Of a DNA stretch of 56,628 bases, positions 18,636 through 26,822 are shown piece after piece; the first letter of the stretch is position 1; the number at the start of each line of letters is the position of its first letter. The position numbers and the translations under genes are program-made. The DNA is taken from positions 1-56,628 of the forward strand of contig NZ_JNJB01000021.1 in NCBI RefSeq assembly GCF_000701505.1, written 5' to 3'. This DNA is from Dyadobacter crusticola DSM 16708. Lineage in GTDB: Bacteria; Bacteroidota; Bacteroidia; Cytophagales; Spirosomataceae. The notes under the pieces were generated by a model. The model ran no database searches. It saw only the letters and a program-made list of their open reading frames with translations, and was not told the origin of the DNA.

Positions 18636-19289
18636 CTATTTACCTTTCCCAGTTAGAACAACTTGGATAGTAAGCCAGATTAGATAGATATCGGTTTTCA
18701 TCCCGTAGATGTCCAGGTACATAACATCGTATTTCAATCGCTTCAAATTTTCACTTGCATTAGTCGCATACCCCACTTTGATCTGACCAATAGAAGTGAT
18801 ACCTGGGCGGATCGTAAGCAGCCGTTGAAAATCGTGGCTTGCTTGTGCCATCAGCATATCTACATCAACCTGGTGGAGCGGTCGCGGGCCGACGACCGAC
18901 ATTTCGCCTTTTAGCACATTCAGGAACTGTGGCAACTCGTCCAGGCGCGTTCTTCTTAAAAAATTTCCGACCGGAGTAATTCGTGGGTCAGAAGCGCCCA
19001 GCGAATGTGTAAGGTTGTATTTGTGCGAGTCGGTATACATGGTCCTGAACTTGATGATGCTGAAAGGTTCGCCCCAGCGGCCGGTTCTTGTTTGTAAAAA
19101 GAACACGGGGCCTTTCGACGAGCATTTCACAAGAATCATCACCAGCAGGAACAAAGGTATTCCGCAAAGCATAACTGTCAGCGAGAATGCAACGTCGAAG
19201 ATTCGCTTGTAAGCCGCCCAGTCTTTCTCTGAAACTGACTTTTCCAGAATATCGTCGAACGGGTATCCCGCAACAAATGGACTTTTCAT
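18636..19289 (-). CDS. Initiating sugar (phosphoglycosyl) transferase
   Basis: 217 residues, the short monotopic form (PglC/WbaP catalytic domain only). After the membrane-anchoring KRIFDVAFSLTVMLCGIPLF segment come the family motifs FSIIKFRTMYTD, RRTRLDELPQFLNVLKGEMS, VGPRPLH and IRPGITSIGQI. It transfers a sugar-1-phosphate from a UDP-sugar to undecaprenyl phosphate, the first step of repeat-unit assembly. Last gene of the middle transcription unit, 38 bp after the VWA gene. The starting sugar is not determined by sequence. Confidence 0.93.
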   Translation of the reverse strand: MKSPFVAGYPFDDILEKSVSEKDWAAYKRIFDVAFSLTVMLCGIPLFLLVMILVKCSSKGPVFFLQTRTGRWGEPFSIIKFRTMYTDSHKYNLTHSLGASDPRITPVGNFLRRTRLDELPQFLNVLKGEMSVVGPRPLHQVDVDMLMAQASHDFQRLLTIRPGITSIGQIKVGYATNASENLKRLKYDVMYLDIYGMKTDIYLIWLTIQVVLTGKGK

Positions 19290-19327
19290 GATGTGCTGAG
19301 TAAAGGTTTGAGGAGGGTAAATTTCAA

Positions 19328-20356
19328 TTAGAGACTTTTCAATTGGAGTTTGAAAAGAAGGTCAATAGGAGCGGATAACCTGCTGGTATTTCTGCTGTAA
19401 GTAAAAGTGTAAACCGAAGAGACCGAAGTAGCCATTTTTTTGAAAATACCGTCCATCTCACCAGCCGTTTTTCCGATCAGGGAAATTCCGCCGTTTCGTG
19501 TCAGGTCTTTTAACACCTTTTCGTCGGGGCTGTATGTGGGATGGCCCTTTAAACCAATCGTATAGGTGGAGACAAATTTGCCACCAATTGGCGAACCAAG
19601 ACGGTTCTTCACATGATCAATACTTTGATAGAGATTAGAGTCAGTCCACGAGTTGTTAAGGCCGTCGGTGAAGGTGATGAGCGCCATCGCCTCGGCATTG
19701 GAACCTTCTAGCAGCGACAATCCGGTATCTACTGCCTGGTAAAGCTTGGTTTCGCTGCCGCCCTTTCTGCTTTGTATGAAAGCCTTTGCGGCAGCGTAAT
19801 CCGAGCTCAATTTAAATGATTCAATGACATCCGAAAAGACAACCAAACCGACCCTGGACTTTGTAGCTGCATTGGCAGCAATCCTGTCAATAAACTCGCC
19901 GGCGTATTGCTTAATGAGCGCCTCGTTGCCGCCAAGCGACCTCCCAATATCCAGGACAAGTACATAATCCAGCGTTTTCACGGGACTAATCGAGAGTTTG
20001 TTATCCAGATCTCTCAGCGGAGACCCATTGACCACTTCAAATGTCTCTGCATTCTCCATGATGAACTCGTAAGGCGTCCCGTTTTCTTCAACGCGGATAT
20101 CAGACAAATTCAGGCAGGCCATCGACTTTTGGCATTCGCCGGAATGAACAAAGCTGCTGCTGGGATTCAGGCGCAGCCGGGCAGGCAGATCTCCGGGCTG
20201 AAACCTGAGGGTTGGAGACCCGTCTGCATTATTATAAGTTGCCCTGAATTCAATGAAATTTGGGTCTGTGGTAACTTCCTTGTCTTTTCTGCATCCTGCC
20301 AACAGCAAACCCGCAATTGCTAATGTCAATATTGATCTCATAGGTACTTGGTTCAT
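19328..20356 (-). CDS. VWA-domain lipoprotein in the EPS locus
   Basis: 342 residues; Met1 or Met6 may be the start. Lipobox LLLAGC gives Cys 22. The von Willebrand factor A fold is seen from KTLDYVLVLDIGRSLGG through RVGLVVFSDV to ALITFTDGLNNSW. The MIDAS loop reads D-I-G-R-S instead of DxSxS, so metal binding may be altered, while the later Asp (TFTDG) is kept. No known EPS pathway needs a VWA lipoprotein, so its place inside the operon (33 bp after the AKR-like gene, 38 bp before the sugar transferase) is unusual. It may act at the surface or periplasm in export or adhesion; this is inference. Confidence 0.85.
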   Translation of the reverse strand: MNQVPMRSILTLAIAGLLLAGCRKDKEVTTDPNFIEFRATYNNADGSPTLRFQPGDLPARLRLNPSSSFVHSGECQKSMACLNLSDIRVEENGTPYEFIMENAETFEVVNGSPLRDLDNKLSISPVKTLDYVLVLDIGRSLGGNEALIKQYAGEFIDRIAANAATKSRVGLVVFSDVIESFKLSSDYAAAKAFIQSRKGGSETKLYQAVDTGLSLLEGSNAEAMALITFTDGLNNSWTDSNLYQSIDHVKNRLGSPIGGKFVSTYTIGLKGHPTYSPDEKVLKDLTRNGGISLIGKTAGEMDGIFKKMATSVSSVYTFTYSRNTSRLSAPIDLLFKLQLKSL

Positions 20357-20389
20357 TCGTTTGATTTTTACTGCCTGAAAGTGTGTCGA

Positions 20390-21274
20390 TTAGCTGACAA
20401 CTTCACTTAATTCGCCAGTCAAACTGTATTCGTTGATTAGTTCTACTGTCTGCTCAATGTTGGCGGCAGACGATGCGCCAAAAAGGATGGATTCGATGTT
20501 AGGCAAATTGCATACATACTCAATCGCCTCCTTCGGAGGGATCGCGCCCCCGGCCAGAACCTGCATAGCCATTGCTCTCACCTTTTTTGTCCTGAGCACC
20601 TCCTCGTAAATCTCACGTCCGCCTGACATGCGGAAACCAACTTTGTTGATCGAGCTGCAAATGATCGGGTTGTGAATGCCATTGGCTTCAAGTACAGACA
20701 GAAGTTTAGGCATATTCATGGTAATGTAACCCGCTTCTGCGCCGTACTTCTTCTTCACGTACCGGTGAAATGCAACGAGGATATCGTTCATTCCAAGGCC
20801 AAGCAGCAGGTCTGTGATTACATTCTGTAAAAAGATCACAGGTGTTTGAATACCCCTGAACATCTTCATCTCAGAGTCGATGAGGAGTTCCATGATCGAG
20901 ATATAATCCTTGGACAAGAAGGCCAGGCCGCCCTTGAAAAGTGATCCCACAAAGTTGCCGGGAACAAAGTGTTTCAACGTACCCGCGTAGCCCATTTCCG
21001 TCACAGCATTTGCATACTTATGTGCGTAAGGCATGCAAGGATAAATCTTGAAATCCTGGTACTTAGAGGGGTTTTTACGGATGTGGTCGCAAATATTTTC
21101 GATGCGGTCGTGCGTTGTGCACATGAAAGTGTTAATGCCGCTTTCAATGGCAATATCCAGTGTTTTGATGATCGCGCGATCGTCTTTAAACTTAATGGAT
21201 TGCGCACGTGATTTTTCGTCAGAAATATGGTTGACGGCGAAGAATTGATTGTCTCCGAAGATGATTCTGTCCAT
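20390..21274 (-). CDS. Aldo/keto-reductase-like TIM-barrel protein
   Basis: 294 residues. The C-terminal part (VRAMAMQVLAGGAIPPKEAI, then NIESILFGASSAANIEQTVE) resembles the end of aldo/keto reductases, where NADPH binds. The N-terminus (RIIFGDNQFFAVNHISDEKS) is not the standard AKR start, and I cannot see the full Asp-Tyr-Lys-His tetrad. It starts 2 bp after the stop of the Gfo/Idh gene, so the two are surely translated together. Such pairs sit in polysaccharide loci and probably modify a nucleotide sugar. The exact reaction is unknown, and a non-redox TIM-barrel function is possible. Confidence 0.7.
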   Translation of the reverse strand: MDRIIFGDNQFFAVNHISDEKSRAQSIKFKDDRAIIKTLDIAIESGINTFMCTTHDRIENICDHIRKNPSKYQDFKIYPCMPYAHKYANAVTEMGYAGTLKHFVPGNFVGSLFKGGLAFLSKDYISIMELLIDSEMKMFRGIQTPVIFLQNVITDLLLGLGMNDILVAFHRYVKKKYGAEAGYITMNMPKLLSVLEANGIHNPIICSSINKVGFRMSGGREIYEEVLRTKKVRAMAMQVLAGGAIPPKEAIEYVCNLPNIESILFGASSAANIEQTVELINEYSLTGELSEVVS

Positions 21275-21276
21275 GA

Positions 21277-22290
21277 TTAATTAAGGTTGCTGCTTTTGAT
21301 CATTGAAATTACATTGTCGGTATACCAGGCACTTTTGAAGTTGTTGATAACATTAGGTACCTGACGTTCAATGGCACTGATGAAGTAATCGATTTGCGAA
21401 GAGTACTCTTCTCCTCTCAGGTAGAAATCCACAGAGTCGGTCAGATCGGTCACATATTTCACAGTCCAGCCTTTTGAATATCCTTCCGGACAGTCGCTTG
21501 ACTTGAAGTATACTTTCAGCTCATTGGCGTCGCAGATGATTTTACCTTTTTTGCCCTGGATTGTAATGGAAGTCGACATTTTGCGGTAGGTCTCGTCACT
21601 CCAGTTTACCGAGAGCACCCCATTTACACCTGAATCAACTTCGAGAATACAATAAACAGCGTCTTCTACATTCTTCGAGTAAATCGATTCCAGCATCGTG
21701 CCTCTGACACCAGTGATGTTACCTAAAAGGTAGTTGATCAGGTCAATAACGTGCGAAGCATAGTCCATCAGACAGCCACCGCCTTCAGCGGGATCTGCGC
21801 GCCAGTTATCCTGTTTTTCGCGGATTACAACCGGCCCGTACGATTCACCGGTAAAATGGTATACTTCGCCGAGAACACCGAGATCCAGCAGTCTTTTTAC
21901 CTCCCTGAATGTCCCGATGAACTTGTTGTGATAGCCTACCTGGTTGACAACAGCCTTTTCCGCTGCCAGCTCAACGAGTGATTTCCCTTCTTCGGCAGTC
22001 AAACAAAGCGGTTTTTCAGCAAAAACGTGCTTGCCTCTTTCCAGGACCTTGCGCACCATTGTTGCGTGGTATTTGGTGGGAACAGATACAAAAACTGCGT
22101 CTGCATTTGTCTTCGCAAGCATTTCCTCATAATTGGAAAAGCAGGGGAACGAAGAATATTTTTCGAAAACGTCAAGGACCATTTTTGAGGTGTCACTCAC
22201 TCCGACAACTTCAACATTCGGATGTGCCCCGAGGATAGAGAGATGGGATATGCCCATCTTGCCGGCACCAATCAATGCAACTTTTACCAT
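21277..22290 (-). CDS. Gfo/Idh/MocA family sugar dehydrogenase
   Basis: 337 residues. Rossmann start VKVALIGAGKMGISHL binds NAD(P). The family EKP motif is present in HVFAEKPLCLTAEEG, followed by NQVGYHNKFIGTFREVKRLL and the catalytic-region Asp/His in YASHVIDLINYLLG. It should oxidise or reduce a hydroxyl of a (nucleotide) sugar, giving a keto sugar for the locus. Second gene of the middle unit, 163 bp after the GT4 paralogue B and 2 bp before the AKR-like gene. Confidence 0.93.
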   Translation of the reverse strand: MVKVALIGAGKMGISHLSILGAHPNVEVVGVSDTSKMVLDVFEKYSSFPCFSNYEEMLAKTNADAVFVSVPTKYHATMVRKVLERGKHVFAEKPLCLTAEEGKSLVELAAEKAVVNQVGYHNKFIGTFREVKRLLDLGVLGEVYHFTGESYGPVVIREKQDNWRADPAEGGGCLMDYASHVIDLINYLLGNITGVRGTMLESIYSKNVEDAVYCILEVDSGVNGVLSVNWSDETYRKMSTSITIQGKKGKIICDANELKVYFKSSDCPEGYSKGWTVKYVTDLTDSVDFYLRGEEYSSQIDYFISAIERQVPNVINNFKSAWYTDNVISMIKSSNLN

Positions 22291-22453
22291 AACGATTATT
22301 TTTGATGAGTTTGAGATAGATGATCAGAAGAAAAAGGTTTGTTTAAAATGATATTATTGTAAGCTGAAATCAGAATAGACGGGTTAACGTTATGCTATAT
22401 ACGTGTCGCTTGTAACTATACTTTAACTTTATGTTTGTCATGTAAACTTTGCA

Positions 22454-23560
22454 TCAGATCTGGTGGTAAGTCCCTGCAAAAGTGCTTGGGACAGTGTGCA
22501 ACACAGCATCTACCACTCCCTGAGCTGCCTGGTTGTGATTGTAGATCCGGACCCGCGATAATGCATTGCTGGCATACTGCCGGATCTGCCCCGGATTGTT
22601 TAACAGCCTGGCGATTTGTTCAACCCAGATATCCACATCCAATGGGAGTATTAGGCCCGTGTGCTGATCAATGATCAGATCGTCAGCCGCGCCGGCGTTT
22701 GCACAGGTTATCACGGGCGTGCCGCTGGCGCAGGCTTCATTTGCAACAATGCCCCAGGGATCATGCAACGTCGGGAAAAGGAATAATTTCGACTTGTTGT
22801 AGCACGAACCGAGCGATTGCTGGTCAAGAAAGCCGGTGAAGAGATAATCCAGCCCTTCTGAATCAAGCCGCTTTAAAACGGGCTCCCTTTCGGGACCGTC
22901 CCCAACCAAAAGTATTTTGAGTCCCGGATAAATCTTGTTGAGCCGGCAGGCCACATCCACAAAAAAGCCAGGCATTTTTCGCGCGATGAGTTGGCCCGAA
23001 AACATGATGTCAAATTCCCTGTCGGTGATGCTGGATGGGGAAAATCTGCTGTTATCAACACACAGTGTGCTCTTGAATATGTCGCTATCCTTAACCCCGT
23101 AGCTTTTGAAGAGCTTAGCCGATCCGCGGCTCGGCCCAATAAAGGCGTTTGTAAAGGGGAAAATGATCTTTCTGACCAGCTTATGGAATATTGAGTAGTC
23201 CTTTTCCGAATCATAGGTGCCATCGAGGGATACGATTAACTTACATCTTTTAAGCATCGCCCAGATAAAACCATAAAGCATTGTCGGATTGAATCCGGTA
23301 ATGATCAGAACATCCGGCCTGATCACATTAAGCAGCGCCCAGACAGAGGGATTATTATGCTTGAATGTCTTTGATGCCTCGCTCAGAAAGTACCTCGCAT
23401 ATTTCCCATAATCCAGCTTCCACGACCTGTTAGGTTCAAGCTGCGCGCAATACACAACAGTGTATGCAAATGCGCTTTCTTGTTCGAGCAGTTCGTGCAT
23501 TCTTTCCCGGTAAGGGGCAGGAACGTTGGTAAGGTAAACGACATGAATTTTATTCTCCAT
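22454..23560 (-). CDS. Family GT4 glycosyltransferase, paralogue B
   Basis: 368 residues. A close copy of the enzyme at 8470-9576: the same length, the same start block VYLTNVPAPYRERMHE, the same FKHNN, GFNPTMLYG and SLDGTYDSEKDYSIFHKLVR blocks, and the same donor site DPWGIVANEACASGTPVITC with Asp in place of the first EX7E Glu. Differences cluster in loops and in the last ~60 residues, so donor use may be similar and acceptor use different. First gene of its transcription unit, preceded by element C. Confidence 0.9.
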   Translation of the reverse strand: MENKIHVVYLTNVPAPYRERMHELLEQESAFAYTVVYCAQLEPNRSWKLDYGKYARYFLSEASKTFKHNNPSVWALLNVIRPDVLIITGFNPTMLYGFIWAMLKRCKLIVSLDGTYDSEKDYSIFHKLVRKIIFPFTNAFIGPSRGSAKLFKSYGVKDSDIFKSTLCVDNSRFSPSSITDREFDIMFSGQLIARKMPGFFVDVACRLNKIYPGLKILLVGDGPEREPVLKRLDSEGLDYLFTGFLDQQSLGSCYNKSKLFLFPTLHDPWGIVANEACASGTPVITCANAGAADDLIIDQHTGLILPLDVDIWVEQIARLLNNPGQIRQYASNALSRVRIYNHNQAAQGVVDAVLHTVPSTFAGTYHQI

Positions 23561-23749
23561 TTTGAGGGATTATTCGGAACGAGGCAGAGTATTTAGCTTT
23601 ATTAATCAGTTTTGAACCAAATAAATGGATCTATAATAGTTTAGGCTGATGGCAGGTGTCAATCGACGAATGCTAACATGTGTGCCTTAATCGGGGAGCA
23701 CTGAACAGCTCCCGTGTTACAATCATTTGCTATTGTGCTGAATTGTTAA

Positions 23750-23836
23750 TCTAAGTTACCAAAGGTTATTTCTTGATCTTTTATTTTGTGGCCAAACCTG
23801 AGTCTAGTGGGGTTATCATTTAGATTAGCGGGGTTT
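23750..23836 (-). promoter_or_regulatory. Shared EPS regulatory element, copy C (upstream of GT4 paralogue B)
   Basis: TCTAAGTTAC (23750-23759), exactly 28 nt, GTGGCCA (23788-23794), GGGGTTA (23809-23815), GGGGTTT (23830-23836). Same order and spacing as copies A and B, with more base changes. On the minus strand GTAACTTAGA lies about 190 nt before the GT4 start. The gap 23561-23869 also holds a small GGGAGC / GCTCCC hairpin at 23694-23713, which would be in the 5' leader. Confidence 0.55.
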
Positions 23837-23869
23837 ATAAATTTGCTAAATAGCGCTATGAAAAGGCCT

Positions 23870-24730
23870 TTAACTTTGCGTTGCTTTTAAATTATCCCAT
23901 AAAAATGGAAATAAAGTTTTGAGCCACAGCTTGCTGAATGCAAATGGATAATAGACTGGAAAGTGATCACGTATAAATCCCAGATATTCATGATAAGCTA
24001 ACCCTTTTGGGCTCTTTAAATATTTGATTCTCTCCGAAAGCCGCGTATTGGAACCGCGCCAGTTATTACCGTGATCATCCGTACATTCACCTAAAATTCC
24101 GGGTGCAACAAAAACGGAAAATCCTGCCTTCTTTGCTTTCAATGTATAGTCATAGTCAGCAATTCCGTGTGTGAAATTCTCAGATAAAATACCGACTTTT
24201 TCTACGACAGCTGCGGGAACCAGCATGATATTTGCATTTCCAAGATCACATTCCACCGCTTCTTTGGAGCTGAAAACCTGAACACTCTTTATGGAAAAAT
24301 TCGATGTTAATTTTTTTCCTCCATAAGATATTTTTTTTGATATAGAATCCATCGTACTACCAATGCAAATACCTGGAACTCCGTCTTTTGTTTTCGTTGA
24401 TTCCACACATCTCAGAAGTGTACTAATTGCATCTGAAAATAACATTGTATCGTCATTGATCAGCAAATAGTAGTCGAAATTACCGGCAGATGCCCGTCGC
24501 CATGACTTTCTCATTCCGCCCGCCCAAAACAAGCTACCGGTTCCTTTTAAAATTTGAACCTGCGGAAATGATTGCTTTACTGCTTCGGCTGTCCCGTCTG
24601 ACGATAAATCATCAGTCAGAAAAGTGGAAATTTGAACACTGTCATCGATATCCTGACTGTACAGGGTTTTCAAACAATCGAGTGTTTTGCTCTTTCTGTT
24701 GTAGGTTGTTAATAATACCGCGATTTTCAT
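23870..24730 (-). CDS. Family GT2 glycosyltransferase (EPS)
   Basis: 286 residues. The GT-A fold start IAVLLTTYNRKSKTLDCL is followed by LTDDLSSDGTAEAV, WAGGMRKSWRRA and the DXD-type metal site LLINDDTMLF. The layout resembles rhamnosyltransferase-like GT2 proteins, and NDDT is the usual spelling of that motif. It should transfer one sugar from a nucleotide donor on the cytosolic face. It follows the HlpA-like gene by 70 bp in the same orientation, so the two make up the third EPS unit. Confidence 0.9.
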   Translation of the reverse strand: MKIAVLLTTYNRKSKTLDCLKTLYSQDIDDSVQISTFLTDDLSSDGTAEAVKQSFPQVQILKGTGSLFWAGGMRKSWRRASAGNFDYYLLINDDTMLFSDAISTLLRCVESTKTKDGVPGICIGSTMDSISKKISYGGKKLTSNFSIKSVQVFSSKEAVECDLGNANIMLVPAAVVEKVGILSENFTHGIADYDYTLKAKKAGFSVFVAPGILGECTDDHGNNWRGSNTRLSERIKYLKSPKGLAYHEYLGFIRDHFPVYYPFAFSKLWLKTLFPFLWDNLKATQS

Positions 24731-24800
24731 TAATACACAGGTAGTTAAATAGATAGCTTTTTATTAATCCTTACTTCGCGAATAGCCCTTAGTGTTCTCA

Positions 24801-25733
24801 CTACGCACTCAAATGCAGCATATTCTTCACCCTGTTCATGATCCGAATGCGCATGGGTGGTTTTCTCATGAACCGTTTTTTTGCGTGGTGACGCTCGTAT
24901 TGGGTGTTGACTGCCAGCTGCACCTGTGAACCTGTATTTTGCCAGGGCCAGGTTTCGCAAAAATGGTCCTCGGTCTTTTCTCCGCTCGAATGAACGCCAA
25001 CCAGACCGATATTACTCACCAGATTAACGTTTGGAACCACCGCCAGACCGTAATTGAGGAAGAGAGTATATTGCCACTGGTAATCCCAGGTTCTTTTTTT
25101 CTCTTCCACATAAACTTCGTTAAACCGGTCGTACCAATATCTGGCGATTTTGCTATCTCCGAATAACGTCTGGATCTTTCTTTGATTCTTCATTTCGGGC
25201 AGCTTCTCCATCCAGAAATCATATTTATTCCACGCTCTTTTCCAGGTTGCCCAGCCCCAGATGTGACCTATCAAACTGAAAAAATGATCGGATTGCCCCA
25301 TGACAAATTCTTCGTTCCATCTGGTACCTGAAACATGCATCACGCGATCATTGTTGTGGTATTTATCAAGCATTACTTTGCAAAACGAAAAGAAGGTTGG
25401 GTGTGGCAAACAATCGTCTTCCAGAATGATCAATTTCTCATTTGTTTCAAATGCCCAGCTGATCGCAGAAGATACACCCATTGCGCAGCCCATGTTACTG
25501 TCAGCAAACCATCTTTCCACCTGACAATCCCAATCAATCTGCGAATCGTCGAACAAGCTCCTGCATGCATCTACCAATTCTTTTTCTTCGGGCTTTTCTA
25601 CTCTTGCCGCATCTGAGAATATGTAAAGTTTTGAAGGTCTTAGCTTCCTGATTTGTGCAAAAACATGACAAGTGGTTTCCGGCCTGTTAAAAGTGATGAG
25701 CAGGACAGGGACATCAAATACTTTTTTACTCAT
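24801..25733 (-). CDS. HlpA-like nucleotide-sugar transferase
   Basis: 310 residues. GT-A fold: FDVPVLLITFNRPETTCHVF at the start, then KLIILEDDCLPHPTFFSFC with the EDD acidic triad, and the family block GHIWGWATWKRAW. Proteins of this type are often labelled 'hemolytic protein HlpA-like', but the fold indicates a glycosyltransferase; haemolysis is not supported here. The basic C-terminus (MRKPPMRIRIMNRVKNML) may touch the membrane. First gene of its unit; element B lies 400 bp upstream. Confidence 0.85.
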   Translation of the reverse strand: MSKKVFDVPVLLITFNRPETTCHVFAQIRKLRPSKLYIFSDAARVEKPEEKELVDACRSLFDDSQIDWDCQVERWFADSNMGCAMGVSSAISWAFETNEKLIILEDDCLPHPTFFSFCKVMLDKYHNNDRVMHVSGTRWNEEFVMGQSDHFFSLIGHIWGWATWKRAWNKYDFWMEKLPEMKNQRKIQTLFGDSKIARYWYDRFNEVYVEEKKRTWDYQWQYTLFLNYGLAVVPNVNLVSNIGLVGVHSSGEKTEDHFCETWPWQNTGSQVQLAVNTQYERHHAKKRFMRKPPMRIRIMNRVKNMLHLSA

Positions 25734-26822
25734 TACGAATCAATCATCAATAGTTAATAATCTAAATTCATTATAGTACAAACACATGTCTTTATTTGTA
25801 CTGGAATTTCTTTTTATAAAGCAAGGAGCATTTTTCAGCAGAGGCGAAATATATCTCCAATGCAAATGAATAAATCTGCGATCAGTAATAAAGTATATTA
25901 CACAAAGTCTGTATTATTTATCACCAATCTTACTGACACTGCATTAAACTTTCCATTGGTATTTCTGAAGGCGTAATCGTCAGGTCGATAAACTTATTAA
26001 AAAGCCTATTTTTTATGTGATGATGTTGGTGTCAGGTAATCAATAACAACAGACAAGTTTATTGGCTGGCTATGCTATTGACGGATATCGAAAAAGAGTG
26101 TGCTTGATAAAATACAGGTCAGTTTGCAAGTGGCCTGTTTGATTTCGAAATCTAAATTACAACAATAGGGTAGGGCAAAATACTTTTTGGGGCGATACCC
26201 CGGGTAATATGTGGTCAGTTTGACGAAATCTGGGGTCACAAAAATCCCGTTTCTAAACGCCGGAAAAGGCTTTATTCTACACGAAATTCATGTTTTTGAA
26301 ATACTGAAAATGTTTCAAATGGGATGGTTAAATTGGTGTAAACTTGTCAGGATTAAATATAATATTCGATTGGTTCAATTAAATTGTGTTCAGTAAATAA
26401 TCGTCTAATAATTAACGAAATAGTTCGCATCGGAACAGCGCTATTTAATTCTTCTCAGATCCAGCAAGTAGTTCCTGCTTTGACCACACGCCACCCCGCT
26501 CGACGAGACCTCGCCACGTGCCGGCGTCTTCGTGTGCTAAATGCCAGCCTTAACGGATTTTCTGGATAGTTATTCGAACTGTGGATAAGCCCGGGATAGC
26601 CATTTTTCCAGTTCGTCTTCATTCCCATACCTGCGTTGACAAGTAAGATCTTCTGCCAACTGCCGGTAGCACACGCTTCAACACGCCAGATATGCCTTGC
26701 CGTAAACCTGCACATCGATTTGGATGTCTAATTTGTAGCACATCGTTGTAGAAATAATTGATATGAAATAGGAATAAACTGTATATTTCAGCCCATTAAC
26801 TCTACTTGTATACGAATTTATT
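25734..26822. other. Long AT-rich intergenic region with element B and a possible decayed ORF
   Basis: Apart from element B, the right part (about 26450-26720) is more GC-rich than its surroundings and has protein-like stretches on the minus strand in more than one frame, for example CYRQLAEDLTCQRRYGNEDE before a stop near 26570. I cannot assign it to a family. The rest is AT-rich and I see no gene in it. The plus-strand T9SS gene begins right after it, so its promoter must lie near the right end. Confidence 0.4.
26151..26238 (-). promoter_or_regulatory. Shared EPS regulatory element, copy B (upstream of the HlpA-like/GT2 unit)
   Basis: TCTAAATTAC (26151-26160), exactly 28 nt, GGGGCGA (26189-26195), GTGGTCA (26211-26217), GGGGTCA (26232-26238). 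TCTAAATTAC, the CTTTTTGGGGCGA junction and GGTCAGTTT are identical to copy A at the same distances. The minus-strand box is about 417 nt before the HlpA-like start, a longer leader than for the other two copies. Confidence 0.62.

Noticed and set aside
24801..25733. Annotation as haemolysin from the HlpA-like similarity
   Set aside because: The GT-A fold, EDD motif and place in the EPS locus indicate a glycosyltransferase; no pore-forming or haemolytic feature is seen.
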